A stretch of 10,574 nt of DNA, from the NCBI GenBank assembly GCA_019247135.1, contig JAFAPL010000919.1, forward strand, positions 1-10,574. Reading direction: 5' to 3'. The notes beneath the pieces were generated by a model. The model saw nothing but the letters and a program-made list of their open reading frames with translations. It was not told where the DNA came from and made no database searches. The position numbers and the translations under genes were made by a program. Positions 1 to 5,663 of this stretch are shown in pieces (the first letter of the stretch is position 1; each line of letters begins with the position of its first letter). Source of the DNA: Chloroflexota bacterium (GTDB taxonomy: Bacteria; Chloroflexota; UBA6077; CF-72).

Positions 1-768
1 TCGGCGCTCGACGATCACGAGCAACGTGAAACAGACCACGCCGCCGACACCGCCGACCAGCACCAGCGGCGACGCCCACCCGTCTTCGACGCCGCGCGAC
101 AGCGCCAGCAGCATGCCCGACAGACCGAACCCGGACAGGAGAAAACCCGCCGGATCGAACTTGCCCGCGCCTTCCTCACGGTGCTCGCGCAGCACGAACC
201 ACGAAAAGAGGAACGAGGCAATGCCCACCGGCAGGTTGACGTAGAAGATCCAGCGCCAACTGATCTTGTCGACGAGAAAACCACCGAAAACGGGGCCGAG
301 CATCGGCGCGACCATGGTCGGGATCGACAGCACGGCCGACGCGCGGGCGCGCTCCTGCGGTGTGAATGCTCGGTACAGCATGGCCGTGCCGACGGGCGTC
401 ATCATTCCGCCGCCGACGCCCTGGAGCACGCGGAACAAGGCAAGTGACTCGATGCTCCAGGCGGCGCCGCACAGGGCGGAACCGATGATGAACATCAACG
501 TGGCGAACAGGAACGTACGTTTGGTCCCGAAGCGATCGCCGATCCAGCCGCTTGCCGGGATCCAGATCGCCAGACTGAGCAAGTAGCCAGTCACGGCCCA
601 CTCGAGCATGGCCGTGCTGGCCTGGAACTCCTGGCCGAGTCGCGGCAGGGCCACGTTGACGATCGTGGTGTCCAGGATTTCCATGAACAGGCCGAACACG
701 AACGCGCCGGCGACGAGCCACTTGTACGCGACGCGGTCGCGCCAGCGGACGAGGAAGTTGCCGCTCAC
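1..768 (-). CDS. DHA2-family (EmrB/QacA-type) MFS drug exporter, 3' end cut by window edge
   Basis: This is a proton-coupled inner-membrane exporter. Read on the minus strand from GTG at 768 it stays open to base 1 (256 codons), so the C-terminal half lies outside the window. TM1 (about residues 18-38) carries the LDTTIVNVALP signature typical of DHA2 proteins. After TM2 comes motif A (GWIGDRFGTKR), then FRVLQGVGGGMMTPVG, then the motif C-like GPVFGGFLVD followed by WRWIFYVNLPVG at the TM5-TM6 region. These make the DHA2, 14-TM class likely; the substrate cannot be told. I chose GTG at 768 because it puts a short basic N-terminus ahead of TM1 and because TAAACT lies 8 nt upstream. An in-frame TAA at 808-810 limits any upstream extension. 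It is divergent from the PsiE-family gene. No regulator gene is adjacent, but an inverted repeat overlaps its likely promoter. Confidence 0.9.
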   Translation of the reverse strand, partial: MSGNFLVRWRDRVAYKWLVAGAFVFGLFMEILDTTIVNVALPRLGQEFQASTAMLEWAVTGYLLSLAIWIPASGWIGDRFGTKRTFLFATLMFIIGSALCGAAWSIESLALFRVLQGVGGGMMTPVGTAMLYRAFTPQERARASAVLSIPTMVAPMLGPVFGGFLVDKISWRWIFYVNLPVGIASFLFSWFVLREHREEGAGKFDPAGFLLSGFGLSGMLLALSRGVEDGWASPLVLVGGVGGVVCFTLLVIVERR

Positions 769-776
769 CGGTCCAG

Positions 777-802
777 AGTTTACGGATTTCAGCGGTGCTG
801 AA
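777..802 (-). promoter_or_regulatory. Candidate -10 box with adjacent inverted repeat (operator-like) upstream of the left MFS gene
   Basis: On the minus strand TAAACT (782-777) matches TANNNT and ends 8 nt before the GTG start. Directly upstream lies a perfect 6-bp inverted repeat with a 3-nt gap, TTCAGC/GCTGAA (788-802), where the -35/-10 spacer would be. A repressor site or a small hairpin is possible. No good -35 hexamer is visible. The inverted repeat is seen in the sequence; its role is inferred. Confidence 0.35.
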
Positions 803-981
803 CCGATTTAGCAGCACGCACGCGGTCCACGAGGGCTCTGCTACCGCCGCCCAGGGACATTCTCGTCCACCCGCGTGCCGTCGCCGTCGCCCGTCGCGGG
901 GTACGTGGGCCGGAACGCTGGCGATCGCGTTGCCCATGTGAAATCCGGAGTCTCCGAAGGACCGCCGCGCTGGCCGCCCGG

Positions 982-987
982 TAGCCT
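982..987 (+). promoter_or_regulatory. Candidate -10 box for the PsiE-family gene
   Basis: TAGCCT lies 9 nt before the TTG chosen as start, and no Shine-Dalgarno sequence is visible. It matches the TANNNT pattern seen before other starts in this window. On its own it is weak evidence. Confidence 0.25.
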
Positions 988-996
988 CTATGCGCC

Positions 997-1503
997 TTGG
1001 ATTCACACGACGCACGGCCACCCTTCTATCGACGCATCGAGCATGGCGTCATCCCCGTGCTCGAGGCAGCGGACGCGGTGGCTTACAGCCTGGTCGGACT
1101 GGTCTTTCTCGTGGCGGCCTTTGGCATGCTGATCTACTCCGTCCTGGCGTTCCCGACTAGCCTGGCGCAGGACGGTTTTCCGCTCGCGATCATCACCCTG
1201 ATCAATGACCTGCTGCTGGTCATGATCATCCTGGAAGTCCTGCGAACCGTGCTGTCGTACCTTTCGGAGCGCAGCGGCTCGCTGCGGCCATTCTTGTTCA
1301 TCGCGGCGATCAGCGCCACCCGCCGCATTCTGGCCATCGGAGCGCAGATGAGCATCCGCGGCGACCAGATGGATCCCGACCAGTTCCGCCAGTTCATGGT
1401 CGACCTGGGCGTGAACGCCGCGGCCATTCTGGCGATCGCGGTCGCGCTGTACCTGCTCGACCGTCGCGCCGAACAAAGTCTCACCGCTCAATCAACTGAT
1501 TGA
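997..1503 (+). CDS. PsiE-family (phosphate-starvation-inducible) membrane protein
   Basis: This is a small integral membrane protein of 168 residues. A cytoplasmic N-terminus of about 30 residues is followed by TM1 (about 31-53), TM2 (about 65-85, ending in LEVLRTVLSYL), TM3 (about 95-113, FLFIAAISATRRIL) and TM4 (about 140-157). The LEV-RTVLSYL and ISATRRIL segments are what I recognise from the PsiE family. That family is named from the phosphate-starvation-inducible E. coli gene; its molecular function is unknown. The start is uncertain: the frame opens after TAG at 982-984 and the first usable codon is TTG at 997, with a later GTG at 1057. The stop codon lies inside the first copy of a 16-bp palindromic repeat shared with the convergent methyltransferase gene. 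Other short four-helix membrane families are possible. Confidence 0.72.
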   Translation: MDSHDARPPFYRRIEHGVIPVLEAADAVAYSLVGLVFLVAAFGMLIYSVLAFPTSLAQDGFPLAIITLINDLLLVMIILEVLRTVLSYLSERSGSLRPFLFIAAISATRRILAIGAQMSIRGDQMDPDQFRQFMVDLGVNAAAILAIAVALYLLDRRAEQSLTAQSTD

Positions 1504-1571
1504 TGGCGCACCAGGGTGGATTCCATCAACTGATTGATGGGCCCCGTCACGCTTCATCAACTGATTGATGG
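1491..1571. repeat. Three copies of a 16-bp palindromic repeat bridging two convergent genes
   Basis: Exact copies of ATCAACTGATTGATGG occur at 1491-1506, 1525-1540 and 1556-1571. Copies 2 and 3 form CATCAA-CTGA-TTGATG hairpins, and copy 2 extends to a 7-bp stem. Copy 1 can also pair as TCAATCA/TGATTGA around a 2-nt gap. Spacing between copies is 34 and 31 bp, near three helical turns, and the spacers are unlike each other. Copy 1 contains the stop codon of the PsiE-family gene; copy 3 encodes part of the methyltransferase C-terminus. The array could be a protein-binding site or a weak bidirectional terminator. The units are far too short for CRISPR repeats. Confidence 0.85.
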
Positions 1572-2368
1572 CGCTGCGGCGTACCCGTTGGGGCTGCCCG
1601 CTTCTGCGCGACCCAGATGTCCTCGGACGGCCACCGCTTCGCCCATTCGGCAGGCACGAAGTCGTAGAACTCGTGCGTCTGTGCATCCGCTGGCGCTTGC
1701 AGCTCGATCAGATCCAGCACCTCGAACCCGCTCGCGCGCAGCACACGAATCCATTCGCCATGCCCGATGTGGAATTCGATCCCGCCGTCGAAATCCTTCC
1801 AGTCGACCCTGTACGAGCCGAACTGCGGTCGCATCAGGCGTTCGCCCACGCTCCCCTGGTCCGGCGCGCACAGGACGACCAGCATCGAGTTGCGCAAGAA
1901 CACCAGGCGCCCGCCCGGCCGCAACAGCCGAGCGGCCTCGGGAACCCAGACGTAGGGGTCCGCCCAGATGGACGCGCCGTACTCCGAGAGGGCCAGGTCG
2001 AACGACGCATCTGGTAATGGCACCTTCTCAGCCGGCGCCTCGACCAGCGGAAAGTCGATGCCGAGCTCGCGCTGACACCTGCGCGCGGTTTCGAGCTGTG
2101 CTGGCGTCGGATCCACGCCGACCGGCCTGGCGCCACGTCGGGCAAGCCAGGCTGACCAGTAGGCCGTCCCACAACCGAGCTCGACGACGTCGAGTCCTTC
2201 CACTTGTTCTGGCAACGCGTGGACCTGACTTTCCGGGACTTGCCAGACGCCCCAGGACATCTCCGCGTCCTGCCACGCGGCGAGCGCCCGGGCGTCCGTG
2301 TACTGCGCGTTGCTGCGCGTCCAGAGCGCCTGGTTGATCGCGACGTACTCGTCTAGTGAGAAGTCCAC
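1547..2368 (-). CDS. Class I SAM-dependent methyltransferase
   Basis: This is a cytosolic methyltransferase of 273 residues. A helical N-terminal cap of about 57 residues precedes motif I (VVELGCGTAYWSAWLA, about 61-76). Motif II follows with the acidic GVDPTP near residue 86, then FDLALSEYGASIW, and LLRPGGRLVFL at the end of the Rossmann core. The C-terminal third contains HIGHGEWIRVLRASGFEVLDL, the usual last strands of UbiE/type-11-like enzymes. The acceptor substrate cannot be deduced. I chose GTG at 2368 because it is 16 bp inside the end of the upstream oxidoreductase gene, with a GGAG about 10 nt before it. Upstream codons in this frame only shadow that gene. The overlap means co-transcription and probably coupled translation. 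The last codons (HQSVDEA) come from the third palindromic repeat, so the original C-terminus may have been shorter. Confidence 0.88.
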   Translation of the reverse strand: MDFSLDEYVAINQALWTRSNAQYTDARALAAWQDAEMSWGVWQVPESQVHALPEQVEGLDVVELGCGTAYWSAWLARRGARPVGVDPTPAQLETARRCQRELGIDFPLVEAPAEKVPLPDASFDLALSEYGASIWADPYVWVPEAARLLRPGGRLVFLRNSMLVVLCAPDQGSVGERLMRPQFGSYRVDWKDFDGGIEFHIGHGEWIRVLRASGFEVLDLIELQAPADAQTHEFYDFVPAEWAKRWPSEDIWVAQKRAAPTGTPQRHQSVDEA

Positions 2369-3411
2369 GCGGCGCGTGCTCCAGCCGGCTCGAACGCGGG
2401 CATGACTTCCTCCGCGAACAGCCGCATCGACCTGAGCACGCGCTGCTGATCCATGTCCCCGAACCAGAAGCTGCAGTTGAAGTGCCCGATGCCGACCACC
2501 TCTTCGAGACGCATGATCTGTTTCCTGACCGTGTCCGGCGTTCCGATGACCAGGTAGCGGTCGAGCAGATCGTCGGTGCTCGGTTCTGTCGGACCTGACA
2601 CGGGTATGGCATGGCCGTTCTCGACGCGCTCGTAGTTGTTGCGCAAACTGAGCGTCACACGCATGTTCCACCGCGCTTCGTCCACCGCCTGACGCGCATC
2701 TGCCTCGCTGTCGGTCACATAGACCGCGCGTTGGACGCCAACTTCAGGCATGCGCGCCGGCCTCACCTCCGCGAGCAGCGCATCGAACTGGCGCCGAAAG
2801 TCCGCCATGCGTTCGACTGGCACGCCGAAGCCACCCGTGAGCAGGTTGAATCCGCGCCTGACGGTTGCCTCCACCGACTGAGGACTCTGCGCCGTCACCC
2901 AGATCGGCGGGTATGGCCGCTGCTTCGGCTGGGGAAAGACTGTCGTCTCGGGAATGTCGTAGTGCCTGCCGTGATAACTGAATGGCTGTCCTTCGAGCGC
3001 GGCGAGGATGATGTCGACAGCCTCGTCCCAACGGGTGCGTGCCTGGTCGAGGTCCAGTCCGAGACGCGTGAACTCGTATTGCTGGTAGCCGCGGCCGAGT
3101 CCGATGTCGACACGGCCGTCCGCGAGCTGGTCGAGCATGGCGATCTCTTCGGCCATGACCAGCGGGTGGTGCAGAGGGACCACGATGACAGCTGTACCAA
3201 CACGGACGCGCGTGGTTTTGGCGGCTATGTACGTCGCCAGCTGGACCGGGCGCCCGACGTAGCCGTAGGTCGAGAAGTGGTGCTCGGCGATCCAGACGTT
3301 CCGAAACCCGAGCGCCTCGGCGGCTTGCGCCTGCTCGATCGCCCGTGCATACACCTCACTGGCGGGACTGGCGGACGGTGATTGCATGAGCAGAAACGTC
3401 CCGAACTGCAC
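2353..3411 (-). CDS. LLM-class (bacterial luciferase-like) flavin-dependent oxidoreductase
   Basis: This is a 352-residue TIM-barrel monooxygenase or reductase that would use FMN or F420; the cofactor cannot be told from sequence. Typical landmarks are the start VQFGTFLLMQ, then AEALGFRNVWIAEHHF, then a strand with VGTAVIVVPLHHPLVMAEEIAMLD. Next is DQLADGRVDIGLGRGYQQYEF, the family's most conserved segment, and then QRPYPPIWVTAQSPQS. The C-terminal part holds YLVIGTPDTVRKQIMRL. I chose GTG at 3411 because it matches the family N-terminus and has TATCCT 6 nt upstream. An upstream ATG at 3495 would add 28 residues rich in Cys and Arg, which I doubt. It is the first gene of a two-gene operon with the methyltransferase, which suggests oxidation plus methylation of one small molecule or xenobiotic (inference). 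Confidence 0.93.
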   Translation of the reverse strand: MQFGTFLLMQSPSASPASEVYARAIEQAQAAEALGFRNVWIAEHHFSTYGYVGRPVQLATYIAAKTTRVRVGTAVIVVPLHHPLVMAEEIAMLDQLADGRVDIGLGRGYQQYEFTRLGLDLDQARTRWDEAVDIILAALEGQPFSYHGRHYDIPETTVFPQPKQRPYPPIWVTAQSPQSVEATVRRGFNLLTGGFGVPVERMADFRRQFDALLAEVRPARMPEVGVQRAVYVTDSEADARQAVDEARWNMRVTLSLRNNYERVENGHAIPVSGPTEPSTDDLLDRYLVIGTPDTVRKQIMRLEEVVGIGHFNCSFWFGDMDQQRVLRSMRLFAEEVMPAFEPAGARAAWTSH

Positions 3412-3417
3412 GAGTCG

Positions 3418-3423
3418 AGGATA
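3418..3423 (-). promoter_or_regulatory. Candidate -10 box for the LLM oxidoreductase-methyltransferase operon
   Basis: On the minus strand TATCCT ends 6 nt before GTG 3411, with no Shine-Dalgarno sequence between them. This spacing is what a leaderless transcript would show. Confidence 0.35.
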
Positions 3424-3550
3424 TTCGCTGGGCCGGATCTCCTGCTCGCCGGCGCAGCAGCATGCCCGGGCTGCACATTGGCGTCTATTCGCCATCGATC
3501 AGTCGGCCTCGCGAACCAGCAGCGAAACGCAGGTCTCGCTCGACGGACAA

Positions 3551-3701
3551 GCGTCACGTGGAGCGTCACGCGGCGCACGAAAAGCGTCACGTGAGCGTCA
3601 CGCGGGTAGGGAAAAGCGTCACGTAGATCGTCGAACCGAAAGGCGTCACGTGGGGCGTCACGCGGCTTGCGAAAAGCGTCACGTGGAGCGTCGCGTGAAA
3701 A
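3551..3701. repeat. Five degenerate ~32-bp tandem units in a divergent spacer, built on GCGTCAC
   Basis: Units begin at 3551, 3584, 3616, 3643 and 3676, with lengths 33, 32, 27, 33 and about 26 bp. Each starts GCGTCACGT, usually has a second half-site (GCGTCACG or GCGTCGCG) 11-12 bp later, and usually ends GAAAA. Exact GCGTCAC occurs at 3551, 3563, 3584, 3595, 3616, 3643, 3655 and 3676. Unit lengths are not multiples of three, so the array is unlikely to be coding. It lies between the divergent LLM and glycosylase genes, so a regulatory role is possible. Unit 2 contains the 8-bp palindrome TCACGTGA. Confidence 0.85.
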
Positions 3702-3725
3702 TGCCGCGGCGGCCGTGGTTCCGCG

Positions 3726-3731
3726 TACGCT
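3726..3731 (+). promoter_or_regulatory. Candidate -10 box for the endonuclease III-like gene
   Basis: TACGCT ends 7 nt before GTG 3739 and there is no Shine-Dalgarno sequence. It lies just downstream of the last unit of the 32-bp repeat array. Confidence 0.33.
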
Positions 3732-3738
3732 GCCTCGC

Positions 3739-4464
3739 GTGTCGTCGCTCGTCCGCTGGGTGCACCGCCGCCTTCTGGACACCTACGGCCGGCCGACCTG
3801 GGAACCCGCGTACGAACCTGTGGAGGAGCTGGTCGGCACAATCCTCTCCCAGCACACCTCGGACGTGAACTCCGCTCGGGCATTCGCTTCGCTGCGCAGC
3901 CGCTTTCAGTCCTGGGAATCGGTCCGCGACGCACCGCTGGGCGAGCTCACCGACGCGATCCGCAGCGGCGGGCTCGCCATCGTCAAAGCACAGCGAATTC
4001 AGGCAGTGCTGCGCGCACTCACTGGCCCAGACGGTAATGTCGAACTGCCGGACCTGCGCCGAATGCGCCGGCGGTCCGCACTCGACCTGCTGCTGGCATT
4101 ACCCGGCGTCGGGCGCAAAACCGCGGCGTGTGTGCTCCTGTTCGGCGCTCACGTGCCGGCGCTACCAGTGGATACGCATGTCCACCGCGTGAGCCTCCGC
4201 CTGGGCCTCGTGCCGCCACGCACCACACCCGAAGCGACGAGCGATCGACTGGAGGCGGAATTGGATCCGCGCGAGTATTACGCCTTCCACGTCAATCTGA
4301 TCCGCCTCGGCCGTGAGATTTGCCGAGCGCCGCGGCCTCGCTGCGAGGTATGCCCGCTGCGCGAGCGGTGCGCCGCGGGGCGACTCACCGCGGTGAGTCG
4401 GCCAGCGAGGGCGCGTGCGCGACGAAGTCCATCAGCAACCGCAGCCGCGAGCGCAGGCCCTTGA
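3739..4464 (+). CDS. Endonuclease III-like HhH-GPD DNA glycosylase with [4Fe-4S] cluster
   Basis: This base-excision-repair enzyme would remove damaged pyrimidines and may nick at AP sites. It has 241 residues from GTG 3739. Landmarks are ILSQHTSD near residue 38, matching the SAQ-TD helix of Nth, and the helix-hairpin-helix LPGVGRKTA at 121-129. K127 is the expected catalytic lysine. VDTHVHRV at 144-151 supplies the catalytic aspartate D145. The cluster ligands are C195-X6-C202-X2-C205-X5-C211, exact Nth spacing. The family normally ends shortly after the last cysteine. Here about 27 extra residues, rich in Arg, Ala and Ser, begin at a perfect 20-bp palindrome. In-frame TTG 3667 and GTG 3715 are alternative starts, but 3667 lies inside the tandem repeats. 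All key catalytic residues are present, so it is probably active. Confidence 0.92.
   Translation: MSSLVRWVHRRLLDTYGRPTWEPAYEPVEELVGTILSQHTSDVNSARAFASLRSRFQSWESVRDAPLGELTDAIRSGGLAIVKAQRIQAVLRALTGPDGNVELPDLRRMRRRSALDLLLALPGVGRKTAACVLLFGAHVPALPVDTHVHRVSLRLGLVPPRTTPEATSDRLEAELDPREYYAFHVNLIRLGREICRAPRPRCEVCPLRERCAAGRLTAVSRPARARARRSPSATAAASAGP
4381..4400. repeat. Perfect 20-bp palindrome at the end of the glycosylase core
   Basis: CGACTCACCG is followed at once by its own reverse complement, a gapless 20-bp palindrome. It starts 10 bp after the last cluster cysteine codon of the glycosylase, where homologues usually stop. It could be a dimer-binding site or a scar of a rearrangement that replaced the original stop codon. 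Confidence 0.8.
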
Positions 4465-4477
4465 AAACTTCGAGCGA
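4385..4477 (-). pseudogene. Possible relic of a LysR-type regulator C-terminus
   Basis: On the minus strand a short open stretch reads EVFKGLRSRLRLLMDF followed by VAHAPSLADSPR and TGA (4385-4387). It resembles the last helix of LysR-family regulators, usually a RVRAFIDFL-type segment followed by a short tail. A TAA at 4478-4480 closes the frame upstream and nothing LysR-like follows, so at most this is a decayed 3' fragment. It runs antisense to the odd C-terminal tail of the glycosylase. The match is short and may be chance. Confidence 0.25.
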
Positions 4478-4871
4478 TTAAGCGACTGCTTGCAGTGTGG
4501 CGGTGGCGAATTCGCACCCGCCCGATTCACCGGGTCATTCAGGTCAGGGCCGACGAGCGCGCCCACGAAGAACGGTGCCGCCAGCACGCCACGGGGTCGC
4601 GACGGTTGCTCCGTCGTTTGAACACAACTCGATCGTCGCCGCGAGCACGGATCAATGATGCCGAATCGGCCAGAGAGGCCTGCGACGCTCGCGCGTCAAC
4701 TTTGTCGCGCAACGTCCTCCACTCCAGTCGTGCCTCGCCTCCGTTGCAGCCCCAGTGATCCTGCGGGATTTGCGGCGTTTCCGAGCAAAATCCTTGTCTT
4801 TCTACTCGCCGGAAAGTCCAGCTGAACGCAGCAAAGTGCCGCATTATCAGTCCGAAGGGGAGCGCAGAGGC
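4465..4871. other. Intergenic stretch without an intact gene
   Basis: About 400 bp lie between the glycosylase stop and the nuclease start. I see no credible coding frame with family features. One minus-strand frame near 4590-4530 reads GVLAAPFFVGALVGPDL, which looks membrane-like, but it has no start or homologous context, and I treat it as possible debris. The last 100 bp before the nuclease are less GC-rich than the rest, fitting imported DNA. A small GGCC-agaga-GGCC repeat near 4668-4680 is not convincing as a terminator. Confidence 0.5.
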
Positions 4872-5309
4872 ATGGTTGACTTGCAAAAGACGGTCAAGAA
4901 CACCACGGCGAAGGGCGATATCGCCGAGCAGGCGGTAATTCTTGCTCTATTGAAAGCAGGAAAAACGGTGCTCCGGCCAGTTAGCAATGGACTGCGGTAT
5001 GACCTGGTTGTTGACAACCTTGACGGCACGTTTACGAGAATCCAATGCAAGACTGGTCTGCTCAAGTGCGCTGGGGGCGTAGTCCGGTTTCGACCCCGGA
5101 GCGCGGATGCGCGGCGGCCGAACGGCGTGCCCTACCACGGCCAGATTGATATTTTCGGCGTGTACTGCCCACAGAACGAGCAGGTCTACTTCATACCGAT
5201 CGCCCAGCTCAGTGGAATCAACTCCGAAGCCAGCCTACGGCTGCTGCCCGCGAGAAGTGGTCAGCGAGCTGGGATTCGTTTAGCAAGCGCATACGCCGAT
5301 GCTCCGTAA
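4872..5309 (+). CDS. PD-(D/E)XK endonuclease of the group I intron-associated (I-SspI-like, PDDEXK_5) family
   Basis: This is a small nuclease of 145 residues. The family's known member in cyanobacteria is a homing endonuclease encoded in a tRNA group I intron. The sequence has the full fold order. TTAKGDIAEQAVILALLKAG gives the first helix with E19. RYDLVVDNLDG follows with D44 and D48, then FTRIQCKTG with Q58 and K60, the QXK variant of the motif. Next comes DIFGVYCPQNEQVYFIPI, and the C-terminus has SLRLLPARSGQRAGIRLASAY. I chose ATG 4872 because GGGGAG lies 9-10 nt upstream and the family starts here; the upstream in-frame ATG-less extension lacks family features. It faces a tRNA-Gly gene 58 bp away on the other strand. 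Codons here are less GC-rich than in the neighbours, which suggests transfer. No intron is seen, so it may be a free-standing relative with another role. Confidence 0.88.
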   Translation: MVDLQKTVKNTTAKGDIAEQAVILALLKAGKTVLRPVSNGLRYDLVVDNLDGTFTRIQCKTGLLKCAGGVVRFRPRSADARRPNGVPYHGQIDIFGVYCPQNEQVYFIPIAQLSGINSEASLRLLPARSGQRAGIRLASAYADAP

Positions 5310-5367
5310 ACCCAGTTCGAGCCAGAGTTTCGGGGCGGATCAATTTAGGCACCCAAACCCCGGTGGG

Positions 5368-5439
5368 AGCGGAAGACGAGATTCGAACTCGCGACCCCGT
5401 CCTTGGCAAGGACGTGCGCTACCGCTGCGCCACTTCCGC
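5368..5439 (-). tRNA. tRNA-Gly (anticodon GCC)
   Basis: On the minus strand the 72-nt gene folds as a cloverleaf. The acceptor stem is GCGGAAG/CTTCCGC, the D arm is GCGC-AGCGGTA-GCGC, and the anticodon stem CGTCC/GGACG encloses the loop TTGCCAA with anticodon GCC. The T stem is GCGAG/CTCGT (one G-U pair) with loop TTCGAAT. The discriminator base is U. CCA is not encoded; the next bases are CCC. The gene is uninterrupted. It would read GGC and GGU codons, which are abundant in this GC-rich DNA. Its 3' end points at the end of the nuclease gene. Confidence 0.96.
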
Positions 5440-5663
5440 TTGTTGATTTATCGACTCCGAGGATATCAAACGACCTGCTTGGAGCCAAGGCCTTTCTCGC
5501 CTCCGTGAGATCACAGCCCGTGCTTGCGTCGGCCCTCAAAGCGAGGCGATGCGCTACTTCCGCCGCAGAGCCTGGACCACGAGCGAGGGCAAACTACTTG
5601 GGGTGTCTCTGAGTATGGGCGGCTCGGATCGCGCGCGCGGGATTCCGACGTTGGGCTAGACGG

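Noticed and set aside
176..1021. Long minus-strand open frame of 281 codons overlapping the left MFS gene
   Set aside because: It is Arg/Pro-rich and lacks family features. It lies out of frame with a clear MFS gene on the same strand, so it is a shadow of GC-rich codon use.
2369..2671. N-terminal extension of the methyltransferase by about 100 residues
   Set aside because: The extra stretch is out-of-frame reading of the oxidoreductase gene. GTG 2368 gives a normal methyltransferase length and a GGAG upstream.
3591..3660. CACGTG motifs read as eukaryotic G-box/E-box elements
   Set aside because: The context is bacterial and the motif is part of the repeat consensus; no reason to assign a known CACGTG-binding factor.
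3551..3701. CRISPR array in the 32-bp repeat region
   Set aside because: The units follow one another directly with no unique spacers, vary in length, and no cas gene is nearby.
3587..3934. Proteins encoded by the 32-bp repeats on either strand
   Set aside because: Unit lengths of 33, 32 and 27 bp do not keep one frame, and predicted products are only Arg/Val/Thr repeats without a start signal.
4539..4886. Minus-strand frame across the intergenic region before the nuclease
   Set aside because: No recognisable family, basic low-complexity composition, and it overlaps the nuclease start and its ribosome-binding site.
5344..5367. Terminator after tRNA-Gly
   Set aside because: Only a 4-bp CACC/GGTG pairing with no U-tract on the minus strand.
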